64,000 bases of DNA from Bostrychus sinensis. Lineage: Eukaryota > Chordata > Actinopteri > Gobiiformes > Eleotridae. Positions 23,540-34,056 of this stretch are shown piece after piece. Within the stretch, counting starts at the first letter, position 1; each line of letters opens with the position of its first letter. Below the pieces are notes generated by a model, which searched no databases, had not been told where the DNA came from, and was given only the letters and a program-made list of their open reading frames with translations. The stretch lies in NCBI GenBank assembly GCA_020698575.1, contig CM036252.1, positions 33,903,659 to 33,967,658 on the forward strand. Direction: 5' to 3'. The translations under genes were made by a program, and so were the position numbers.

Positions 23540-23810
23540 TCCCACTCTCCTCTATCAGATAAACCTGAACATCTTCTTCCCCCCTCACCTAAAACCTATT
23601 CTAATCTCCTGCTCTGATATGAATTTCTAAACAGTGAGCGGGTGGATGGCTCACCTTTGAGAGGCAGGGTTGTCTGGGATTAATCCTTCTATTAAGAGCG
23701 AGGTAGGAAGCTGAGAGTAAAGTGCTTCGAAAAGCTCCGATAACATTCGCCTCAGACTATATTAGACATTTTAGATCGCTTCTTTTGGGATAAGGCTGTT
23801 CTTGGGTTAT
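23540..23810. other. Complex intronic segment, possible conserved non-coding element
   Basis: Moderate-GC, non-repetitive text without inverted ends or coding signal, next to repeat-rich DNA. Function unknown; listed because it lacks repeat features. Confidence 0.2.
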
Positions 23811-24118
23811 TGGTATATCACACTCCCTCTATGAGCCCTTTATTGCCTGCTCTGTTATTGCCTCACATAAAGTTATTTAGTTTTGTTTGACCTTGGACTG
23901 AAAATATCCCGAGAAGTTTTGTTACAAAGTTGACCCAAAAAATGAAGTTACTGCATGTCTTGTCCTGTATTATAGCAGTGGAATTATTAAAACAACAATG
24001 GAAACAGGAACCTTGTCAGTAAAATATAGCATCCCTTCTTCCTCTGTCTTTGCAGACCACTATAGGCCTGTGCAGTATTAGAAGTGTGTAGTGGTAACTA
24101 TTTTTAATATTGCAATAA

Positions 24119-24538
24119 CAGGGTTCCAGCGGGACATTAAAAAGCCAAAAATTCGTTAAAGTGAATGACATTAAAAAGCATTACATTTGATTCCAGCAGG
24201 CATTAAACATTTAAAATAACTTTGGCATAAAATCGCTGACATTATTAGTTATATTTGTGAATATAAACATGTATATATAATTAGTAATTTACCATTTCCA
24301 TTGCCTACACTACCGTGATAGACGGGCGGAACAAGTTTGGATCTAGCGCGACCAAATTACTGAAACATCATATGTTTGACTTTCAGCATTGTTGGTGCTT
24401 TAAGAACTATATTTTACAATAATTCCAAATAAATTTTGACAGTTTAAGCTGCCCCGATTGTTTGTTTTTGGCATTCAAAATGTTAAAAATGTCATTAAAA
24501 AACATTAAATTAGACTTACTGATACCTGCAGGAACCCT
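24119..24538. mobile_element. MITE, family shared with 5225-6152
   Basis: It begins CAGGGTTCCAGCGGGACATT and ends CTGCAGGAACCCTG, a terminal inversion. ATTAAAAAGC-type motifs recur next to both ends. A duplication at the ends is not clear. Confidence 0.6.
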
Positions 24539-24599
24539 GAATAATTACATGCCTTTTCCTTTTTGAGTGACAAAGTGTTTGCAACTGCATGCACATTAT

Positions 24600-24720
24600 G
24601 GTTTTTTATTTATTTATTTATTTATTTTTTATTTAACCTTTATTTAACCAGGAAGATTCAGAATCTCTTTTTCAAGAGAGACCTGGCCAAGGTAGCAGCC
24701 AATCCACAGAAACAGATACA
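24600..24720. mobile_element. Dispersed repeat tail (TTTATTTAACC motif)
   Basis: A TTTA-tandem run followed by ACCTTTATTTAACCAGGAAG and TTTCAAGAGAGACCTGGCCA. I recognise this string as a very common fish interspersed repeat end, probably LINE-derived. Only the terminal part is present. Confidence 0.45.
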
Positions 24721-26299
24721 TACATACATACATATTAACAGTACTTTACATTTTCATAATAAAATAAGTACAGTATATTAAAACATCTCAAGAAAAGCAA
24801 GCACATGTGTTTATTACCAAATTTTTTATGGAAGCTTTAAATTCATTTATGGAGATGAGAGTTTCTAGTTTAAGGTCTTTCTGTTTTGTAAGTTATAACA
24901 CATGATATGTGGCACTAAAGATTGCATATTCATAAACAATATAATTTACCAAATGGCATTCTGGTTTGAAGTTGTAGTGTCCCAATCTCGATCTAGAGAT
25001 GGGTATTGGGCGCCTATTAAGGATTTTTTTTAATTACTGGATCAGATTAACCCTCTATGTACGCTATATGATGCCACTGAGAAAAAAATGTGTGCATTGT
25101 TTTTTTGTCTTAAAATAATCTACATAAACATAATCTGAAGAAATATTTGAAAAAAAAAAAAAATGGGGTGACTTTTTGGGTAGTGTTGCAGATTGTGATC
25201 TTCATCAGTGCTTAATTGTAATTCATCTTCACTATCATTTACTGGAAGTGTAATTTCTACCTTTTTCTTCCTTAGAGGGGCATAGAATGAGACTGAATTA
25301 ATTCTGTAAATAAAATAAGTGTGTAGATTATAAGCAAATAGGACAGGAAAGGTACACTTTTGCCTACCGAGTATTATTTTATATACTCACTTTACTGCAA
25401 CATAAAATATTTTAAATTACAAAAATATAAACAAAAACTCCCAAAATTTACATGCTGATGATTCCATAATGGTACGCTGTTGCCTCAGGGCAACGGCTGT
25501 ATTTTAACAAGTTTTCAGTATTTAATTAGCAAAAAATAGCAAAAAAGTATATAAAAAGTAACTTTACTTCTTGTTGTCAGTGCATTTTTTTCCAGATGAA
25601 AAACAGACTAAAAATGATATTTTAAGATGATTTAATGTGAGCAAAAGTGCAGAGCTGTTTTGTTTGACAAGGTCCACTAAAAGGGTTTCAATAGGGCTTC
25701 CTGGAAGTTACATGACAAATAAAACCATTTTTAATTGGTTTTCTATGCTCTACCCTCTATTTTAAAATGCTACATGACATATATTGATACATGGTGGAGA
25801 TTTCACAGGCCAAAAAATGAGTATGTTGCCTGAGGGCAACACTGTACCATCACGTAAACAGGCCAATTTTGTGTTTTACATCTGCTGTAAACTAAAAACT
25901 AAGACAGATTCTTCAGGATTGGGAGCCAAAATATATTATCACTAAAGATGACCTTTATGTAAAACATAAAACTCTACCCTATATATTACTTTTAAAATTT
26001 GATATAATAATACTTACTAATAATTGCTTATATAGAATATGGAATTGGATTTATAGTCTGTTTTTAACTACAAGTTGTCTCGGCCTGGTTGATGGGATAC
26101 AATAGGGATTACAAATATGTAAACAGTCTAATCTGCCTACAAATTCCATGCATAGTTCATGATTATCAAACCATTAAGAGCAGTAAGTTTGTGAAGGAGC
26201 CTTTTTGTTTCCACATTTTTAACTGACCTTTGGAATTTTGGGAAGTGAAGTTATAGAAATGACAGTGATTCAGTGAACAGTTCACACCAAGTACTACTT
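24721..26299. other. AT-rich intronic sequence, no gene
   Basis: Apart from the foldback element at 25469-25850, nothing with coding potential or clear repeat ends was found. Confidence 0.35.
25469..25850. mobile_element. Small foldback element with self-complementary ends
   Basis: ATGGTACGCTGTTGCCTCAG at the left is mirrored at the right by GGCAACACTGTACCAT. Each end also contains a near-palindrome (GTTGCCTCAGGGCAAC at 25480-25495 and GTTGCCTGAGGGCAAC at 25825-25840). The 382-bp unit has no coding frame. The flanks show no obvious duplication. Confidence 0.5.
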
Positions 26300-27190
26300 A
26301 AGAACTAAACTTGGACTACACTTGGAATAAACCAGGATAAAACCTGGACTAAACCAAGGTTAAGCCAGGCCAAATTAAGCCAGGCCAGACTAATCTAGAA
26401 CTAATATAGGACTAAAAAAAGAACAAATCCAGGAAAATCTAGGACCAGTGTTTTCCATTATTTTAAAATTGTCCTCATCATTCCCATAGACTCAATGGAG
26501 ACTTACGGGAAATTCTGCAAGGACTAAACCAGGACAAAAGCAGGACTAATCTAGGACTAAACCAGGACAAAATCAGGATTAATCTAGGACAAAACCAGGA
26601 CAAAACCAGGATTAATCTAGGACTAGACCAGAACAAAACTGGGACTAATTTAGGACTAAACCATGAGAAAACCAGAACTAATCTAGGACTAAACCAGAAC
26701 AAAATCAGAACTAATCCAGGACTAAATTAGGAGAAAACAAAGACTAAAGCAGAACAAAAGCAGAACTAATCTCAGTCTAAACCAGGACAGAACCAGGATC
26801 AATCTAGGACTAAACCAGGACAAAATCAGGACAAAATCAGGACTAAACCAGGACTAAACCAGGACTAAACCAGGACTAAACCAGGACTAAACCAGGACTA
26901 AACCAGGACTAAACCAGGACTAAACCAGGACTAATCTTAGGACTAAATAAAGACACAACCAGTACTAATCTTGGACTAAAACAAGACAAAACCAGGCCTA
27001 ATCGTGGACTAAACCAGGTCAAAACCAGGATGAAACTTGGACAAAACCGGGACTAATCTCTGACTAAACCAGAGCAAAACCAGAACTAAGCAGTGGATGC
27101 ACTTTCAAATTTAAATGCAGACCAGAGCAGGACTAAGAAAGGGATTTAACTGCCTCTAAATTAAACTAAATCAGGACTTGCTCTGTAAGA
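26300..27190. repeat. ~12-bp minisatellite (AGGACTAAACC)
   Basis: Degenerate tandem units of AGGACTAAACC and AGGACAAAACC fill about 900 bases. The purest stretch (26838-26930) has about eight perfect copies. The array is followed at about 27241-27259 by CACAGTTTTAGAACCACTG, the inverse of a CAGTGGTTCT-type hAT end. A shorter version of the same element, with only a few units, lies at 28691-28908. The array is therefore an expansion inside a hAT-like MITE. Minus-strand open frames across it are artefacts. Confidence 0.85.
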
Positions 27191-28690
27191 CTCCTTAGTA
27201 CCGCCAGAAGAAGCCTGCGTGCCACCAGTGGCACCCATCCCACAGTTTTAGAACCACTGTCCCATGAAGCACCTGTGTTGACGTTGTATGTTGCAGCAGC
27301 TGAATGCAGTGTTAATTTTCTGTGATGATGATAGAAGTGTGACTGTCAGCTGTGGCGCGTGTCTCACCCTGGCGTCTTCAGCAGTGCCACATCCGAGTCA
27401 TCAGTGTATTTAGAGGAATCCCATTTTCCAGTCCATGCTTGCAAACACTATTTCTGGAGTTGATAAAAGTGCGAGGTGTGTGGCAGAATATTTTCACTCA
27501 CGCAGTTGCGGCTTTTTCTCGTGCTGTGACGATGCTGCTGCAGGGGATTTCTCAGCACAGATGCTTCCAAGGCTCATTTTAAAATCTTATCGTACAGTGT
27601 TTGTTTTCGTGTCAGTGCAGTGCAAAATTATCAGAACGCATTGGAATTAACATGAAACAATGTGCACACTTTTTCAATGCATTTTAGTATTTTATAGCAC
27701 ACATAACTAATGGTTGTTGTATTTATGTTCCTAAAAAATATGGTCCATATCCAACCCACTACAAAACTAGAAGCATCCGGAAAGCACAGACTAAATAAAT
27801 GCGGATAAATGCTCTATTCATTGACCCACAAAAGCTGTACAAAGTTGTTACACCTCACAATGATAAAGAAAATAAAACTAATGATGAAGGAACACGTTTT
27901 TTTTTTACACTCAGCCAAACTTGAGAGGAATTATCAATTTTGGACTTTTTAAAAAGACCAACAAATCGGGAGTTAGACATGACTCATGCAGTTTGTAGGC
28001 TTTGCACTAAAGAAATGTAACTGCTGCAACTCTACAGCTCTCTGTCTTCACAGAACAAGACACTACACTGATCTGCTGCTAGAACAGGTAACGTTAGCAC
28101 AACACAGAGCCAACGTGTGTTACAGTGGAGGGAGCACAAAGTAACTGATCCTCTTGTGTCTAACTTGGGCTGAAATAATCACTGAATCCCAGGTACGAGT
28201 GCAGCAGCAGAGAAGGTTCTCCACTGCTGGGGACATTACAGCTCAGCTCAGCATGTAGATACATTTGTTTCTTCACAAAAACATGACAAGACCTAGGCTA
28301 GATAAGCCATAGCTGCCAGTTAAGACAATTAATAAGGTTATATTAATGCTTAATAAAATGTATTAATTTATTTTATGTACCAGTTGCTATTATTGCCATG
28401 TTGGTTAGGTTATATCACTCACAGCCAATATGCAGAATATAAAACATCCATTTAGTAAACTTTTTTGACCCTGTGCTTTGTTCAGAATGTATCGGGATAT
28501 GTATCATATTGTAACCCCTGTATCGGTATACGTATTGTATTGTGAGGTTGTTGGCAATACCCAGCCCTACTATCTTGCAATGGTACTGAATAAAAAAATC
28601 TATATCCAGATGGTGAACCAAACCAAAAACTAATAATAAAAAGACAAATTATTAGTTTTAGGGCTGCACCACTCTGAAATTCTTAATAGC

Positions 28691-28908
28691 GCAGTGATTG
28701 TCAAACAAAGGTATCACCTTAGAAAATATTTTACTATAAAAATTTACTATTTGTAATGAACCAAAATGAGGGACTAAACCAGGAGTAAACCAGCCAAAAC
28801 CAGGACTAAACCAGGAATAAAACTGGTTCTAAATCAGAACTTGAACTGCAAAAGAAGTCTGCACCACCAGTGGTCTGTACCACAGTTTGAGAATCTTTGG
28901 ATGAGACC
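28691..28908. mobile_element. Short hAT-like MITE with a few AGGACTAAACC units
   Basis: CAGTGATTGTCAAACAAAGG at the left, and CCACAGTTTGAGAATCTTTG near the right, resemble the CAGTGGTTCTCAAACTGTGG terminal motif. Only about four internal units are present, against dozens in the related array at 26300. Confidence 0.5.
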
Positions 28909-28954
28909 AATTAATTGATTTAGAAGATTCCCGGTTGGCTGGAAAAAAAAATAA

Positions 28955-28959
<5 letters not shown>

Positions 28960-28984
<25 letters not shown>
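28960..28984. repeat. (AT)n microsatellite
   Basis: Pure TA/AT run after an A-rich tract. Confidence 0.85.
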
Positions 28985-28985
<1 letters not shown>

Positions 28986-29357
28986 TTGCGCTATATAGAG
29001 ATTGTATATTTTGTAACGCAATCCTACATATTGATACTTTTATTAATTTTTTTATTTATTTATTTATTTATTTGACAGGGACAGTACAATCAAACATTGC
29101 CACCAAAAGGTAACCAATGTCACGTACTCAAGGCTTCTAGCCACAGACTAATTTGCAGCCCCTGTCGCTGGTTAGGCTTTTAAATACATATGATTAGTAC
29201 AATTTAAAAAATGACAATGTACAGGTTAGTAGGGAGAAAAAAAAAGTACATCAAATCTGGTCACTCAACATCCCACATCCAGAAAAAAATTAAAATTAAA
29301 AATAATAATAATAATAATGTTTAGTGTTCACACTCTTGATGTCCTTTTAGCCATTGC

Positions 29358-31511
29358 TTAAGTTTGACAGAGAAGAGCCTCAGGTCTGACAGAGACTTCA
29401 GATCCTGAGGTAAAGTGTTCCATAACTGTGATCCTTTTACCGAGAATGATGACACCCAAAGTAGTTCTGCACCTTTTTACTCTGCAGTTGCCACTTAGTC
29501 CAGCTCTCATCCTCACACCTTGATTATTATATTTTTGTATTAATTGACAATTTACATCAGGAGCAAAACCATTTACACACTTAAATATAGTCTTCACAAA
29601 AGAGAAATTAAGGAAATTATCAAAACTCAGGAAATTGTATTTTTGAAGTATTTTGCAGTGATGACACTTCATTGGTTTCTGATCAAATACCTTTAGTGTC
29701 TGTACAATGACACTAAAGGTTTCATGACAGATTTTGAGGCCTGGCCCCAGATGATTGAACAGTATGACATATGAGATAAAATCATGGCGTGCATATAACT
29801 TTGTGCTCCTTCGACAGATATACTTGGTCTAATCATACGGAAACAGTTTAAATTTGCCTTGATAGTCTTTGACATTTTCCGAACATGAGCATCAAACTTG
29901 AGTTTTGAGTCTAGAACAACACCCAGATACTTAAACTCATTTACTTCCTCAATTTCCTTTTGGTCAATCTTGACTTTAAGCTCATTCCGTATATTTTTCT
30001 TCAAAGAAAAACACATTGAAACTGTTTTAGTGTAGTTTAAAGTTAAACAATTGTTCTGCAGCCACTGCATTATATTGACTAACTGCTTGGTTAACAAATC
30101 TGAAGCCTGATGAGCCGATTCTGCTGTTACATAAATGATTGTGTCATCTGCATACATTTGGCAGCTAGTATATTTGCAGATTTCTGGTAGATCATTTATA
30201 TATAAACAGAAGAGCAAAGGCCCCAAAATTGACCCTTGTGGTACTCCTAAGTTATATTTTTGCACCAGTGATTTCACACAGTTTAACACATTTCAAGGAC
30301 TTTTGAAATCACTGGTACAATTGAAATAGGCTGATAATTGCTTGCCTCATCTGTTGCTCCAGATTTAAAAACTGGTGTCACGACAGCCGTTTCAAATTTT
30401 TGAGAAAATTCACACATTTTAATAGATAAATTTACTAAATGTGATATCGGATTTATCAGTATTGCACTATACATTTTAATAATTTTATGGATTTTTTCTT
30501 GATCAGCCTGTGTGATATAAAAACAAATATATATATAAAAAATCAAATATGTCTTTGGCTTTTGAACTGTTTAGTTGGTTAATAATTTTATGGATTTTTT
30601 CTTGATCAGCCTGTGTGATATAAAAACAAATATATATATAAAAAATCAAATATGTCTTTGGCTTTTGAACTGTTTAGTTGGTTAATAATTTTATGGATTT
30701 TTTCTTGATCAGCCTGTGTGATATAAAAACATGTGAATGAATCTTTGACCTCACGTGACACAGAAATTGGACAAAAATTTGCTGCAAATTTTTCCACAGA
30801 ATTAACAAAGTAAGAATTAAATTAATTTGCAATTTCCATAGCATCACTGCTAACCATTCCATTTACATTTAGTTTTGTTATACATTTAGTTTGACTAGAT
30901 TTCTGGTTAGTTTATTTATTCATGTGTTTCCAAATCAGTGCTTATTGCCTAAAACTATTGCCCCGTGCTTCAGCAAACAGCTGCATGAAATAGGTTGACT
31001 TTGCTTTTCTCAACTCACTAACCACTTTATTCTTTAATCCTTTAAAAACAAGCATATCTGTTTGTAATTTAGTTTTTATGGATTTTTTCAGTGTCAGATC
31101 CCTCTTTTTCATAAGTTGATTAATATCATTATTTAACCAAGGCAAATTTGTTTTTCTCCTATTGCTTTTAGAAACACATGCAAACTTCTGGATTGTTTCT
31201 GTGACACTGTCAATTAAAAGATCACAGCACTGATTTACATGGTCAATTCGTAACACATTCTCCCAATTTATGTTTTTCAATTCATTTTCAAATTGACACA
31301 GTTTCTGTTTTGAAATTCCATTTTGTTGATTCTTAACTCTAGAAACAAGAAAACCTTTATCTAGCCACTTTTTGGTCAGTTTTCTAGCAATCAAAGTCAT
31401 ATTATGATCAGACATACCTGTTACAAAATTATAAGTTTTAATGACTCGTTCTGGTTTGTTTGTGAAAATTAGGTCAATTAGAGTTTTACTTGTACTTGTA
31501 CTGTATACCAA
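29358..31511 (-). pseudogene. LINE ORF2 remnant (endonuclease C-terminus, reverse transcriptase)
   Basis: From 31511 leftward: TSTSKTLIDLIFTNKPERVI and MSDHNMTLIARKL are the end of the endonuclease domain. From about 30400, VVTPVFKSGATDEASNYQPI and ISKVLE are the RT N-terminal motifs. At 30250-30200, GVPQGSILGPLLFCLYINDL is RT motif B/4, and YADDTIIYV is the catalytic YADD box. At 29970, NEFKYLGVVLDSKLKF follows. The end (29440-29350) encodes the LWNTLPQDLKSL-type tail in a shifted frame. ISKVLE and GVPQG are separated by only about 20 codons. About 150 residues with the first catalytic Asp motif are therefore deleted. Confidence 0.85.
30473..30735. repeat. 103-bp tandem duplication inside the LINE, about 2.5 copies
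   Basis: AATTTTATGGATTTTTTCTT recurs at 30481, 30584 and 30687, exactly 103 bases apart. The intervening sequence is identical through at least GTCTTTGGCTTTTGAACTG. This is a recent tandem expansion within the dead element and shifts the reading frame. Confidence 0.9.
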
Positions 31512-33087
31512 TATACAGTACTTTTTGTGACGTCATGCATAGTAATAGTGCCACTGTGCTGCACTGCTTTCACAGTCAGATATGAGCCAAAAGTGGTTAA
31601 GAACTGTAGAGGGCAGCACTCTACTTCTAAGCACTTGGTCTTTAGGTGAACTTGATTTTAAAGTTAAGAAGAAAATATTACAGTAATTTTTAATATTAAA
31701 TATTGCAGTACTTGTATGTATTGTATCGAAATATTGGTTCAAAAGTACTGTGACGGCATTGTGTCATGACAAAAGCGTTTTGTCCCAGCCTTAATTCTCA
31801 GCTTGAGTCCAGATCTAAGCACTGTACGATTGCAAAGTAGGGCCAGTGCCTTTGCGGCTGTCTCTTCAAGTGCCTATAGTTTAGTTAATTACAACATTCA
31901 TTAATTATAAAAATAATAGGCTGATCTGATAAATTCTGATAATGCACAAGATCAAGTAAGGCATAAGGCTTGCAATTAATAATAATCAAATTACCCTTAC
32001 CTCATTGTATTTGAACCATGCATAAAAGCATTTCTTATTTAAGGTTTAGAATTGAAACCAATGACTGTTTAATGAACAGGCAGCCCATATCAACGCTGTT
32101 GTTCAAAACTCTAAGACAGATGACAAACGGGGAGCTATTGTACAAATACATTTTATATTGATTTTGAAATTGCAGTAAAATGAGATGTTATTAAATGGCA
32201 GTTTCATATTTTAATCTCATAAAGGTTTAGGGTCCTTGCAATAAACTGAAGGGCAAGTTGCTTGGAGAAGTCATTTGTCTTAGTCCCAGTTGTGTTGTTT
32301 GCCTGTCAACTCTTCTCTTTCTCTTTTTAACCTCCTAAAAAGCACAAGAAAGCTTGTTTTCAGGAGCAGCTCTTTGGGTACATTTTCTTTGGCTGGAAAA
32401 TCCAGTCTGATATGTCTCTGTATTATTATACAGAGAAATATCAGTCTGGTCACCACGCCGTCCGCCTTGGTTGGATTCAAATCCCAACTGTACCGTGCAT
32501 TTTGATTCGCTTATTTAAGTCACGTGTTCTTCGCAAGCAGTGTCCGCAACAACAACAATCAAGGTGGCGCACAGAGGAGCCGAGTTTGTTTCATTCAGCG
32601 GTAAATTCCGTTTTAAATGATCAAAAACATATCGAGTCATTAAAACCACAGCAGCTTGCAGCACTAGAAGCCTTTTATTTATAATATAATATATTTTTGT
32701 GTTGCTTACTTTCTTGTCGCTTTGTTAATGCCAGCACATGAGTCTGGAATTTCTAGGCAAACATTTTCTAATATGTATTGTGTGTTTACAACAGTCAAGA
32801 CTAAAATCCTGTGTTTAATTATTGATGCTAAAATCAGATGTTTATTTCTTGTCAAAGGAGCAAATTTTTGAACACCGGAGAGTATGATTGCTTCCTGATT
32901 GCAGCACACTTTATTCTGAACGTTCAAGGTGCAGTCATTTTAGTCAAAGGAGGTTTTAGGTTTTACAAAGAACATGCCAACATGTTCCAAATTCAGCTAC
33001 AATGTTTTTTTTCTTCAGCAGCTTCAGATAAACTTGCTTCATAAGTTTGTTCCCACTTTGTAGTAAGATAAAAGTGGGATTTAGTGT
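31512..33087. other. Intronic sequence between LINE and hairpin, no gene
   Basis: Fragments at 31495-31800 (CAATATACAGTACTTTT, GTATCGAAATATTGG) look like parts of a hAT-type element. The remainder has no recognisable gene. A B-box-like GGATTCAAATCCC occurs at 32473 but no matching A box was convincing. Confidence 0.3.
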
Positions 33088-33189
33088 GGTGGCCCTGAGG
33101 TACAACATCAAAAAGGCAAGATTTAAAAAAAAATCTACCTCTGCTTTTTCTTTTCTAGTAAAAACTATTTTGATGGCCTCAGGGCCACC
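33088..33189. repeat. 102-bp hairpin/foldback sequence
   Basis: GGTGGCCCTGAGG at 33088 is mirrored by CCTCAGGGCCACC ending at 33189. The complementarity continues inward with ACATCAAAA/TTTTGAT. The loop is A- and T-rich. It resembles the ends of the foldback element at 25469-25850 and is probably a short MITE. Confidence 0.65.
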
Positions 33190-33294
33190 ATAATTTAATA
33201 ATGGCTGGTATTATTTTCTTTACAGACTGTTATTCTTTTTGATATTTTCTCTTTGAGCTTTCCCTTCTAAGGTGTGCAGTGATTTACATATTGA

Positions 33295-33785
33295 AAAAGC
33301 ACTTACCCCTGAACTAGAAGATTCCTGATTTAAGTCAAGGTTTGGGCTCTACATCTTATCATTGTGGAATAGGGCAAGTTTCTTGGCTTGAGGGAAATTG
33401 TTTTTTGAGTAGCTTAAAAATGAAAATGTTTTGGAAGTTTGCATACTGTATAAAATTAAGTGGGTTAAAGAGGCCTTCCTTGTCAAGAATAATGTTGAAG
33501 CTCTGTAAGATTCATATTTGAGACATTTGAATATGGATATCAGCAGGATACTTGAAGCATGTTGAGAAAAGCTCCAGACACTCTCCAGGTAGCAGACTGT
33601 GGATATCTGTGCAGAGGAATAAGGATTTCCAAAGATCTGCTGTCACTTAGTCTTTCGTCTTTCTTCTTCTTTCCCTGCTGCTTTCCCTGATGGAGTCAAA
33701 TGAGGCTCTGCCATTTTCTTGTTGCTCAAAGGACCTCACCGCCGAGACCCCTCATCACTGCATTCCACTCCATCAGTTTTTACGC
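33295..33785. repeat. ~490-bp dispersed direct duplication, copy A
   Basis: It aligns over its length with 37272-37745. Shared phrases include CATATTTGAGACATTTGAAT, GACACTCTCCAGGTAGCAGA, CTTCCAAAGATCTGCTGTCA and GAGACCCCTCATCACTGCAT. The two copies are in the same orientation about 4 kb apart. The beginning is tRNA-like in copy B, so it could be a long SINE-type repeat rather than a local segmental duplication. Confidence 0.75.
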
Positions 33786-34020
33786 TGGATGCAGTTCCTC
33801 TCCATTTATCTGGGCTTGGGACCCCTTGTAGCTAGATCCAATCTTGATGTTAAAATTTTGTTTAATGACAATATGGTAATATTCTAACATGAAAAGGAGT
33901 TTTTACAGTTAAAGCAACACAAATCAACAGCACAACTTTTTCTAATTTAGTAAAAGTTGAGAGTGAAGTCCTTGTGAGATTAGTTTATGAGCTTTGGTAG
34001 AGGGAGTGCTTAACATTAGC

Positions 34021-34023
<3 letters not shown>

Positions 34024-34053
<30 letters not shown>
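34024..34053. repeat. Poly-T tract
   Basis: Uninterrupted run of 30 T. It may be the reverse-strand tail of an unrecognised retroelement, but no element adjoins it. Confidence 0.9.

Positions 34054-34056
<3 letters not shown>

Larger units (their letters stand above)
29040..31511 (-). mobile_element. Non-LTR retrotransposon (LINE), 5'-truncated and internally deleted
   Basis: It reads leftward, with its 3' end at about 29040 in a TTTATTTATTTATTTGACAG-type tail. The minus strand carries, in order, the end of an endonuclease/linker region, part of a reverse transcriptase and the C-terminal segment. The class fits the Jockey/CR1/L2-like group with endonuclease plus RT; I do not assign a named family. 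The 5' part is absent, and the first polymerase motifs are missing. Confidence 0.85.

Noticed and set aside
26478..26702. Minus-strand frame rich in SPRLVLVLSWF repeats, resembling a membrane protein
   Set aside because: Translation of the AGGACTAAACC minisatellite, with hydrophobicity caused by the repeat composition.
32440..32520. Possible tRNA gene around GGATTCAAATCCC
   Set aside because: A B-box-like motif is present, but no complete cloverleaf or A box could be laid out by eye.
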